IMG/VR virus record: IMGVR_UViG_3300017917_002604
Location: 1 to 20,942 of that record
Direction: 5' to 3' (one strand)
Origin: a virus
DNA length: 20,942 bases
Under the pieces are notes generated by a model that was given only the letters and a program-made list of their open reading frames with translations, had not been told where the DNA came from and ran no database searches. The position numbers and the translations under genes were made by a program. Each line of letters opens with the position of its first letter. The stretch's first letter is position 1. Below are positions 12,869-20,230 of the stretch, piece after piece.

Positions 12869-15097
12869 ATGGCTAGTACTAATATTTTTCCAAATCAGAC
12901 GGTTCCCCAATATAAGAAAACACCTGAGTGGTGTTCTTTACATTTAGATTACGCTCAAAATATTTGGAGGGGTAGTAATATTCTTAGGGATAAGATGGAT
13001 AAAGATTTCCTATCTTATAATGGGGTAAAAGTTCCTGAAAGCATAAGTATTTTAACTAAAACATTTGGTAAAGCAAATAAGGCTAAGTATATAGCTTATA
13101 GAGCTCATAAACCTAAGATTCAATTAATGGTTGGTGAATTTTTAATGCAACCATTGGCGGCAACTGTAGAAACAACAAACCGTGAAGCTAAATCTGAAAA
13201 GATGGCTAAAATGGACATGATGTATGGGGCTATGATTGCTAAAGATGAATTAAAGCAATTAAAAGATAAAGTAGGGGTTGATGTAATGGAAGGGGCTCCG
13301 GTTCCGGAAAGTGAGGACGATCCGATTTGGGATAAAATAAGCCCAAAAGACAAAGAAGAAACAATCATGCAGATAGTCTTAAACGATAAGATTATCGAAG
13401 ATGATATTAAGATAAAGTTTTCAGAAGATGTACTTAATACAGCGATTACATCAATGTGTTATGGTAAAATAGAGAGAAACGAGGAAGGAGAAACTCATTA
13501 TATAAGTATTGACCCAAGAGATGCTATATTCGAGGAAATTAAAGGAGATATTTTCTTAGAGAAAAGTCCGATAATGGGCTCTTGTATTTATATGTCAACG
13601 CATGATGTATTAAGAAAATTTGAACTTACAGAAACTCAGGTTAATCTAGTAAATAGTATCGCTCAAAATCCAACAGACTTTTTAAGAAGAAATAACAACA
13701 ATGGGGTAAAAATTGTTGGAGGAAATTTAATGATTCAAGTTCTGCATATAGAATGGAAGTCAGTGATACCTACTTATTTTAAAAGATTAAAAAAGACAGC
13801 TACTCAATTAGCTTTAGATAGCAGTGAGCCATATATTTATATCGAAATGAATACTGAAGAGTATGAAAAGAATAAAGATTGGCATGATAAACAAGTTGCA
13901 AAAGGAGCTTATGAAGTGATAGCTAAATACGCTGAAGATTTATGGGAAGCGACACGTATCGGCGGAATAGCAGAATTAGACGTTAACAGACGTAGAGCTT
14001 TATTTCAAATGAGAAAAGTTGATGACCCTACTCGTATTTTCGGAGGTTCTTATGTAGGGTTTCTTTGTCAAACAGTAGATGGAAAGAGAATATCTTTAAT
14101 GAATGAATTAGAGAACTTATCTAATGTGTTTGATATTGTGATGTACAAGATACTTCAAGATATTAACAAATATAGTGGAAAATCATTAGGGTTTAACAAG
14201 GCGGCGTTAAGCAGAAACTCATCAGTAAAAGAAGTAATGTATGACGTAATTAATAACGGATTTACAGCTTATGATACTTCAGCTACCGGTAACGCGCACG
14301 GAAGAGATGTTAGTTTAAATAACATGATTCAAGAGTTGGATTTAGGTTTAAGTCAGTCATTTGCATCTTTAATAGCGTTCAAAGACCATTTATTAGCAAT
14401 GATGGATAGAATGACCGGTATTAACGAAAATAGAGAGGGACAGATTTCGGCAAGCGCAACAGTATCTAATACAGACCAAGCAATTACAGCATCAAGAACA
14501 ATTACAGCACCATTCTTTTACGGATTACATTTATATATGAGTAAAGTTCTTAATAAGCTAGTTGAATCTGAAAAGGTAACGTTGGCTTTCTATAAAATAG
14601 AAAAAGGAGAACAGATATTAGGTACAGATAAGTTTAAATATCTACAAGTTACTCAAGAAGTAGGTTATAAAGATTACGGTGTTCATATACAAGATGGAAG
14701 TAAGTATGCTCAAGTTAATACTTTTATGAAAGGATTAATGGAGGCTTCTTTAAACGCAAAAGAAATAACTCAGGCCGATGCTTTAAACTTCATGTTGGCA
14801 GAAACATTTGCAGAGAAAAAAGCTATCTTAGAAAATGCAGAGTTAAAAGTAAAAGAGTTATTACAATCTCAGCAACAAGCACAGATACAATCTCAACAAC
14901 AAATGCAACAAGCTCAATTCCAACAACAGTTAGACTTGAGAAAAGCAGAGATTGAAGACGCTCAACAACACGATATTGATAAGATAAACGCGCAGGCGGA
15001 TGCTGATATTCGTGTAAAGCGTTCAGAGATGACGGATCAAATTACTGTTAATCAGCATAAATTTAACAACGAAAGTCTGAGTAATGAAAATTTTTAA
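12869..15097 (+). CDS. Portal protein
   Basis: 742 residues, 37 bases after the terminase. Placed between terminase and scaffold/capsid genes, with portal-like features: a long mixed N-terminal region, the DRMTGINENREGQISASATV stretch (typical of portal proteins, which often carry a TG-(I/V)-..-G motif at the stem/wing junction), and long helices after it. The C-terminus (about residues 668-730) is a Gln-rich coiled coil (LQSQQQAQIQSQQQMQQAQF) as found in portals of large Bacteroidota phages. It forms the dodecameric DNA channel of the head. It is preceded by TTTTTGAATAAAATA, shared with the next gene. Confidence 0.75.
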   Translation: MASTNIFPNQTVPQYKKTPEWCSLHLDYAQNIWRGSNILRDKMDKDFLSYNGVKVPESISILTKTFGKANKAKYIAYRAHKPKIQLMVGEFLMQPLAATVETTNREAKSEKMAKMDMMYGAMIAKDELKQLKDKVGVDVMEGAPVPESEDDPIWDKISPKDKEETIMQIVLNDKIIEDDIKIKFSEDVLNTAITSMCYGKIERNEEGETHYISIDPRDAIFEEIKGDIFLEKSPIMGSCIYMSTHDVLRKFELTETQVNLVNSIAQNPTDFLRRNNNNGVKIVGGNLMIQVLHIEWKSVIPTYFKRLKKTATQLALDSSEPYIYIEMNTEEYEKNKDWHDKQVAKGAYEVIAKYAEDLWEATRIGGIAELDVNRRRALFQMRKVDDPTRIFGGSYVGFLCQTVDGKRISLMNELENLSNVFDIVMYKILQDINKYSGKSLGFNKAALSRNSSVKEVMYDVINNGFTAYDTSATGNAHGRDVSLNNMIQELDLGLSQSFASLIAFKDHLLAMMDRMTGINENREGQISASATVSNTDQAITASRTITAPFFYGLHLYMSKVLNKLVESEKVTLAFYKIEKGEQILGTDKFKYLQVTQEVGYKDYGVHIQDGSKYAQVNTFMKGLMEASLNAKEITQADALNFMLAETFAEKKAILENAELKVKELLQSQQQAQIQSQQQMQQAQFQQQLDLRKAEIEDAQQHDIDKINAQADADIRVKRSEMTDQITVNQHKFNNESLSNENF

Positions 15098-15122
15098 TAC
15101 ATTTGAATAAAAATACAACAAT

Positions 15123-16280
15123 ATGCCAGAAAATGAAACAATAGTTGCAGAAAATACCGAGCGAGATGCTGTGGTTGCAACTCCTCCGAAAGCAGATTTG
15201 AGTAAGTTAGCTTCAGAACCAGGTTTAAAGATTGATTTTGGTCAATCACAGCCGGCGGTAGAAGAACAAAAACCAATCGTAGAAGAAAATAAAGAAGAGG
15301 CAAAAGAAGAAGTTAATCCGGAAGGAGAGTTAAAAGTAGATGCTGAAGAGCAAGCTAAATCTGAAGGGGAAAATGCTACAGAGCAAGTAGAAGAGAATAA
15401 AGAGGTTGTTTTAACATTAGATGATGAAAATAGTCAAGTTGAACAACCGGAAGAAGGAAGTTGGATTGCTTATGCTAAAGCGGAAGGATTAGATATTACA
15501 GAAGATACTCCTGAAGCTTATATTGCTGCTAAAGTTCAACCTTTCGAGGAGAAGATTAAGCAGGTAGAGCAAATGAAGTTTGAGGAGTTTTTAGCTGATG
15601 TGGACCCGACTTTAAGAATGAAGATTGAACTTCAAAAGACTGGAATGACACTTGAGCAAATAGAGGCACCTTTTAATAACATTGCGAGATACAAAGCGAT
15701 GAGTGATGTAGAGTTGTATAGAGAAGATTTGACTTTAAGATACCCGAATGCTACTCAAGAATGGATTGATGCGGACGTTGAAAAAGCAGTAGAAAGCGGT
15801 CAGGTGTCTCACGATGCAACAAGACTAAGATTAGATTTAGATAATGAAGAATCTAATCTAAGGCAGAGATATGATAATATAATTGAACAACATAAAATAA
15901 ACAGTGCTAAGTTTTTAGAACAAAAAAGAAGCAGTGAAATAGAATCCGTATCAAAGGCTTTGAATGAAATTCCAAGTTTTATGGGTGCTGTAATTGCTCC
16001 TGAGTCTAAACAAGTGATGGCAAGAAAATTTAGTGAAGGTAAGTACGACCAAATCCTAAACGACCCAGCTAAAAAAGCAGAGTTTGTTATGTACCATGAG
16101 TTATGGAAAAAAGCCTATGAAGCGGCAATTGCTAAGAGCAAATCCGAAGGTAAACTATCCGTAACAAAACAGTTAAGTAATGTGCCTCCGGTGGAGAACT
16201 TAGGTGGAGGTAAAAGCACAACAATACAGGAACAAAAAACAGGACTAGCTAAATTAAGAGACGAACCAGGATTAAAGTAA
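15123..16280 (+). CDS. Scaffold-like head assembly protein
   Basis: 385 residues between portal and capsid genes, the common place of scaffold genes. The N-terminal third is highly acidic and low in complexity (EENKEEAKEEVNPEGELKVD and on), the middle is helical and coiled-coil-like, and the end is basic and Gly-rich. It carries the same peptide near both ends: DLSKLASEPGLK (25-36) and GLAKLRDEPGLK (374-385, the very C-terminus). Scaffold proteins bind capsid subunits during prohead assembly; no protease motif is visible. The assignment rests on position and composition. Confidence 0.6.
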   Translation: MPENETIVAENTERDAVVATPPKADLSKLASEPGLKIDFGQSQPAVEEQKPIVEENKEEAKEEVNPEGELKVDAEEQAKSEGENATEQVEENKEVVLTLDDENSQVEQPEEGSWIAYAKAEGLDITEDTPEAYIAAKVQPFEEKIKQVEQMKFEEFLADVDPTLRMKIELQKTGMTLEQIEAPFNNIARYKAMSDVELYREDLTLRYPNATQEWIDADVEKAVESGQVSHDATRLRLDLDNEESNLRQRYDNIIEQHKINSAKFLEQKRSSEIESVSKALNEIPSFMGAVIAPESKQVMARKFSEGKYDQILNDPAKKAEFVMYHELWKKAYEAAIAKSKSEGKLSVTKQLSNVPPVENLGGGKSTTIQEQKTGLAKLRDEPGLK

Positions 16281-16323
16281 AAACAAAATTTAAAAAACAA
16301 CTAAAAACTAAAAAATAAAAATT

Positions 16324-17805
16324 ATGCCAGGTCAAAATCCAGGTCAGACTCGTATCGTAGCCGGTACCTTTACTGACGAATGTACAACAGAATTAGATTT
16401 AATGAAAAATCAAAACCTATTCCCAGAGGTTAAAAAAATGATGTATCAAGTTGATATGCGTCAGCTTTCTACATTATTAACTTCAGGTGCGGTAGGCCCT
16501 TACGGTATTAACGTAACGGCAGATGAGAAATTTGGTAAAGCTCCAGAAGGAACTCCAATCGGAAGCTCAAACTTACAATTCTCTGTAATGGGACGTTTAG
16601 ACAGACCGTCTACGATTTTACAACAAGTAGGAGCATCAGGAAGTGATGGTTCTTTCCAATTATTAATTAAAGATAAGTATATCTATAAAGGACACAACGT
16701 GTTATTTGGTAACTCAGGCCGTTATCAAGCATTAGTAATGTCTGAGCCGGTTAAAACAGCTAACGGTTACTTATATAACTTCCAAAACAAGCAAGGTGAA
16801 GTATTCGTTTATGCCACTCATGCAGCTCCAAACGGAAACGGTACAGCAACGTGTATGGCGGTGTCTACTAACTACGGTGAAGGTTCAAACAGAGGTTACT
16901 CTCGTACAATGTCTCCCGATCGTTTTATCTTAGATATGACTATCCAACGTAAAACAGTTTCTATTACAGGTTCGGCAGCTAATGATATTACATGGTATGA
17001 ATACACGGGTGTTAATGGTTTAACTAAAGGATGGAAATACGAAGCAGTACGTCAAGCAGAAGCTTTATTCGCGGGTGAGAACGAATTTGAAAAATGGTTT
17101 GGTTTATCATCTATGAAAAATGCAGATGGTTCTCGTAGAGCTGCATCTCCTTATATTGATTTAGATGGAGAAGGAGTTATTACTGCTGGTGATGGTGTTG
17201 AAGAGCAAATCCAAGGCGGTAATGTAGTTTACGGTTCAGGTGTTGATGGTAACGCAACTTCTGATGACTTTATTGATGTAATTAAGTTATTAGTTAAGAA
17301 ATCTAACCAAGAGAACTCTAAGGTTAACTTAGTATTCGTAACAGGTACAGATGGTTTCTTCAACTTCCAAACTCAAGCGTCTGTGATTTCAGCATCTTTA
17401 AATGGTCAAATTTTCCAATCAGAACAAGGTGGTGCTGCTAATGTAGTAGCTGGTTATACTTTCACAACTATTAAGTATGGTGGAAGTTCATTAACTTGTG
17501 TAGTTCACCCATTATTTGATGATAACTTGAAGTTCCCTGCAACTGGAGCTGATGGAAAATCAATTATGTCAGGAACATACATTGGAGGTAACTTAGAAGG
17601 TTCTCGTGGTCCTAACATGGAGATTATCCCTAAAGGAGCAAATGGAGGTAACCGTGCTAACGTAACTGCTGATTTAAAAGGTATGACCGGAGTTGGTTCA
17701 GGAACTACTATTACACAAAAAGACGCAGATACATTTGCAATGTTAAAAGAAGATTTAATTGCTATCTATAATACTCAAAATTGGGCTATTATCAGAAAGT
17801 CTTAA
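16324..17805 (+). CDS. Major capsid protein
   Basis: 493 residues, 43 bases after the scaffold-like gene. Begins MPGQNPGQTRIVAGTFTDEC, with FSVMGRLDRPSTILQQVGAS near residue 90 and a Gly-rich, strand-rich body typical of HK97-fold capsid proteins of large Bacteroidota phages. It is the only gene here using CGT for most Arg codons (others use AGA), plus many C-ending AAC and TAC codons, as expected for the most abundant protein. No N-terminal cleavage site can be assigned. A strong terminator follows directly. Confidence 0.75.
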   Translation: MPGQNPGQTRIVAGTFTDECTTELDLMKNQNLFPEVKKMMYQVDMRQLSTLLTSGAVGPYGINVTADEKFGKAPEGTPIGSSNLQFSVMGRLDRPSTILQQVGASGSDGSFQLLIKDKYIYKGHNVLFGNSGRYQALVMSEPVKTANGYLYNFQNKQGEVFVYATHAAPNGNGTATCMAVSTNYGEGSNRGYSRTMSPDRFILDMTIQRKTVSITGSAANDITWYEYTGVNGLTKGWKYEAVRQAEALFAGENEFEKWFGLSSMKNADGSRRAASPYIDLDGEGVITAGDGVEEQIQGGNVVYGSGVDGNATSDDFIDVIKLLVKKSNQENSKVNLVFVTGTDGFFNFQTQASVISASLNGQIFQSEQGGAANVVAGYTFTTIKYGGSSLTCVVHPLFDDNLKFPATGADGKSIMSGTYIGGNLEGSRGPNMEIIPKGANGGNRANVTADLKGMTGVGSGTTITQKDADTFAMLKEDLIAIYNTQNWAIIRKS

Positions 17806-17823
17806 TCTGAAATAAGTTAAAGT

Positions 17824-17857
17824 AAAACCCCTAGCATTAATTTGTTAGGGGTTTTTT
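17824..17857. terminator. Strong hairpin terminator after capsid gene
   Basis: AAAACCCCTA (17824-17833) pairs with TAGGGGTTTT (17846-17855) over 10 bp with a 12-base loop, then T-run TTTTTT (17852-17857). It ends the head operon. It also lies just beyond the stop of the leftward gene (17862) and has a short T-run in that direction (TTTTAC), so it may serve both. Confidence 0.85.
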
Positions 17858-17861
17858 AGTT

Positions 17862-18134
17862 TTAAAACTTTCTTTCTTTTTCAATTCGTTTAATACAATC
17901 TAAAGGAGTTTCATTGTGTTTAATGGAATAACTACATCCTATTGTGCCGCCCTTCCAACTTCCTTTTTGTCTACCTACTTCTTTTGAAAAATGAACATCT
18001 ATGGTTTTATTTTTTACTGCAAATAAACTAGTCCATTGCATCCATTTTGGTCTCCACTCTCTTTCTTCTACATAAATTACAGTTGGAATGATTGAATTAT
18101 CGTATTTATCAATAAAGTCGTAATTCCAAATAGC
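17862..18134 (-). pseudogene. C-terminal part of a gene split by an in-frame TAA
   Basis: Ninety codons in the same frame as the gene at 18135-18572, directly after its TAA, with no start codon of its own. Reads AIWNYDFIDKYDNSIIPTVI, then EEREWRPKWMQWTSLF, KTIDVHFSKEVGRQKGSWKG, GTIGCSYSIKHNETPLDCIK and ends RIEKERKF. The REWRPKW, DVHFS-EVG and GSWKGGTIGCSY elements and the final ER-KF are those of one continuous phage protein whose upstream half is the preceding gene. So a single gene of about 237 residues was split by one codon. Confidence 0.7.
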
Positions 18135-18572
18135 TTATTTTTCTTTCCATTCATCATTATAAAATGATTTTCTTTCTCCACTAAATTCATGTTCCCATGT
18201 TCCATCTTTTAGTAAAATAGAAGTCCTAACCCAGTCTTTTGTAACAAATGGTATATTCCATGTCCACCATTTATTTCCACCTTTCATATTACCTTTGCCT
18301 CCACGATAAATCCATAGTGTATTATTATGAATTGCTATTCCGTATTTAGGAGGGTCGCATTCGTGAATCCATTTGTTTCTAAAAGGTAATATAAATGTTA
18401 AGCTAAAAAATATTAAATCTAAATTTATTCTAGGTCTATTATCAAAATATCCGCATATTTCAAAGCTAATGTCAAATACGTTTCCCCAATAGAATATAAT
18501 CCAATCATTGTTTTCATGTTTATCATTTTTTGACTCTAAATGATAGCAGTCTCCGTGTTTTCTAAATTTCAT
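18135..18572 (-). CDS. Hypothetical phage protein, N-terminal part of split gene
   Basis: 146 residues from the ATG at 18572. A longer frame starts at 18620, but that Met lies inside the upstream gene, whereas 18572 follows its stop (18577) by four bases and has the A-rich leader (AAAACAATTAACAATATG). Begins MKFRKHGDCYHLESKNDKHE; holds aromatic and Trp-rich segments (WIIFYWGNVFDISFEICGYF, KWWTWNIPFVTKDWVRTSIL) and ends GERKSFYNDEWKEK before TAA at 18135-18137. The same frame then continues for 90 codons, so this product lacks its C-terminal third unless the stop is read through. Function unknown. Confidence 0.65.
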   Translation of the reverse strand: MKFRKHGDCYHLESKNDKHENNDWIIFYWGNVFDISFEICGYFDNRPRINLDLIFFSLTFILPFRNKWIHECDPPKYGIAIHNNTLWIYRGGKGNMKGGNKWWTWNIPFVTKDWVRTSILLKDGTWEHEFSGERKSFYNDEWKEK

Positions 18573-18576
18573 ATTG

Positions 18577-18948
18577 TTAATTGTTTTGAGTTGTGTGTGA
18601 TGTAAAATTTCCTTTATCATGTTCGCTTCCTACTATTTTATCAAATTGTTCAGATACAGTTATTAGCATAATTGCGTTTTTAGCTGTTGTTTCAGATAGT
18701 AGACTCATCATGTTAGCAGTGTCTTCTATTATTTTATGACGTTTTAATTCATCATTAAAATCTTCTTTTTTTGCTTTAAAATGAATGTTGTCATGGTTTA
18801 ATTTTGCACAAGAATAACTAGGGGTTATTTCTAATACAAATTCTGAAAAACCAGGAGTATGAAGAACTACTGATGCAGCAATATCGTATTTTTTTAATAC
18901 AGACTTTATTTCTTCAGCCGCCTTTTTAAGTTTTGGTGAGTATTGCAT
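18577..18948 (-). CDS. Hypothetical phage protein, 123 aa
   Basis: Begins MQYSPKLKKAAEEIKSVLKK, then YDIAASVVLHTPGFSEFVLE, ITPSYSCAKLNHDNIHFKAK and a helical part (MMSLLSETTAKNAIMLITVS) ending HDKGNFTSHTTQNN. The PKLKKA-EEIK-ILKKYDIA-VVLHTPGFSEF-L-I-PSYSCAK pattern is a widespread phage protein of unknown function. Transcribed leftward inside the rightward late region, with the split gene four bases downstream. Its promoter must lie in 18949-19054, divergent from the next rightward gene. Confidence 0.7.
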   Translation of the reverse strand: MQYSPKLKKAAEEIKSVLKKYDIAASVVLHTPGFSEFVLEITPSYSCAKLNHDNIHFKAKKEDFNDELKRHKIIEDTANMMSLLSETTAKNAIMLITVSEQFDKIVGSEHDKGNFTSHTTQNN

Positions 18949-18998
18949 ATTTTTATATTTTCTAGTTTATACTGTTATATTTTAAAAAGGTTACAAAA

Positions 18999-19030
18999 TA
19001 ATTCAACTTTGCATTATTTTCTTATATTTG
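18999..19030 (+). promoter_or_regulatory. Palindrome copy 6 and -7-like TATATTTG before 19055 gene
   Basis: TAATTCAACTTTGCATTAT (18999-19017) is identical to 3888-3906. TATATTTG (19023-19030) matches the Bacteroidota -7 consensus TAnnTTTG; a TTTG at 19008-19011 is only 11 bases upstream, shorter than the usual spacing to a -33 box, so the promoter call is tentative. ATG is 24 bases downstream. Confidence 0.4.
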
Positions 19031-19054
19031 TCTTAAATTTTAAAACATAAAAAT

Positions 19055-20149
19055 ATGAACTCAACTCACATTACAAGCGAGACGCTAGTAGAGGGAACTC
19101 ATTACGAAATCGTAAAAGACGGAACGGGCTACGGCTACAAGTACGCAATTTTGGACCACATTATTTGGGCCCCAAAAGAAGGAATCGTTGAAATTAAACG
19201 ATTAAAAAACAATTTAACACTTGCAGGAACTCCTAAGAACGATGATGAAGTAATCATTAAGCGTTATAAGGATAGAGAAACAGGATTGTTATTTGGTTTA
19301 CATACAGGAGTGGATGATAGAACAAAAGCTATTGCTCACAATATTGTTAAACTAGATGGTAACATGATGTTTGATTTATCAATTCCGGCGGACAGACGAT
19401 TATATATTATGGCAATGAGAAGTCCATCTGTAGAAGGAAGTCCAAATCAATCTGGTAAACCTATTTACAAGATATTTGATAAACAAGTTAATGCTTCTAA
19501 AAACATTGATAAACGTACATTAAGACGTAGATGTGAAGATATTATTGCTTCATTAAAACATGACCAATTAGAAGAAATGGCTTTAAATATTGGGGTTAAC
19601 GTGGTAGCTAATAGAAATCACGATATGTTATTAGATGAAGTTTACAGAGTAGCAGAAAACGAGCCGCGTAAGTTTATCGAGATATTTGAAAATCCTAACA
19701 GAGAGTTTATCTCAATATTCCATAAAGCAAGAGCTAAGAACATTATTAGTTTAGATTATGCTACAAATACATTTATGTATGGTGGATTATTGTTGGGCCA
19801 TAGTCAAGACGCAGCAATTAGCTACCTAACAGAGAAAACTAATATTGCTTATTCTATTAAGACACAATGTGAAGATATTGACAACGGAACTAAGAAGTCA
19901 ATGGCGTTTGTAAAAGAGCAAGTTGATCCAGAGAAAGAAGCTATGAGAAAAGAGCTTGAGGAATTAAGAAAGTTAAAAGCTGAAAAATTAAATTCACAGT
20001 CGGTTGATACTACTGGAACTAGCGAAAATGACTTTAATAAATTAAAAGAAAAAGCTAAAGAATTAGGTATTAAAGGATTTGCTTTACCTCACATGACTCC
20101 TGAGATATTAAAAAAAATTATCGAGGAAGCGGAGGCTAAAACAGCATAA
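19055..20149 (+). CDS. Putative virion-associated protein with LEM/HeH-like C-terminus
   Basis: 364 residues. Begins MNSTHITSETLVEGTHYEIV. A strand-rich N-terminal half is followed by DLSIPADRRLYIMAMRSPSV and a helical part (KNIDKRTLRRRCEDIIASLK and on to RAKNIISLDYATNTFMYGGL). A charged linker (KEAMRKELEELRKLKAEKLN) leads to LKEKAKELGIKGFALPHMTP-EILKKII, which looks like an HeH/LEM/SAP-type helix-extended-helix domain. Its position in the late region after the capsid gene suggests a virion or DNA-end-binding role; this is inference. A hairpin terminator follows 23 bases downstream. Confidence 0.55.
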   Translation: MNSTHITSETLVEGTHYEIVKDGTGYGYKYAILDHIIWAPKEGIVEIKRLKNNLTLAGTPKNDDEVIIKRYKDRETGLLFGLHTGVDDRTKAIAHNIVKLDGNMMFDLSIPADRRLYIMAMRSPSVEGSPNQSGKPIYKIFDKQVNASKNIDKRTLRRRCEDIIASLKHDQLEEMALNIGVNVVANRNHDMLLDEVYRVAENEPRKFIEIFENPNREFISIFHKARAKNIISLDYATNTFMYGGLLLGHSQDAAISYLTEKTNIAYSIKTQCEDIDNGTKKSMAFVKEQVDPEKEAMRKELEELRKLKAEKLNSQSVDTTGTSENDFNKLKEKAKELGIKGFALPHMTPEILKKIIEEAEAKTA

Positions 20150-20172
20150 CTATAACTAAACACAAAACGAAG

Positions 20173-20203
20173 AAAGGGTAGGTTTAAAACTTGCCCTTTT
20201 TTT
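20173..20203 (+). terminator. Rho-independent terminator
   Basis: AAAGGGTAGGTT pairs with AACTTGCCCTTT (two G-U pairs, 12 bp) around a three-base loop, followed by a T-run. Ends the 19055-20149 transcript. Confidence 0.8.
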
Positions 20204-20230
20204 ATTTACTTTTATTAAAAATTTAACACA

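Noticed and set aside
13120-13368. 82-residue leftward frame in the portal gene
   Set aside because: Antisense shadow of a clear portal gene.
17862-18572. Reassignment of TAA to an amino acid
   Set aside because: Many other genes in the window end at TAA just before the next gene starts, so the standard code fits.
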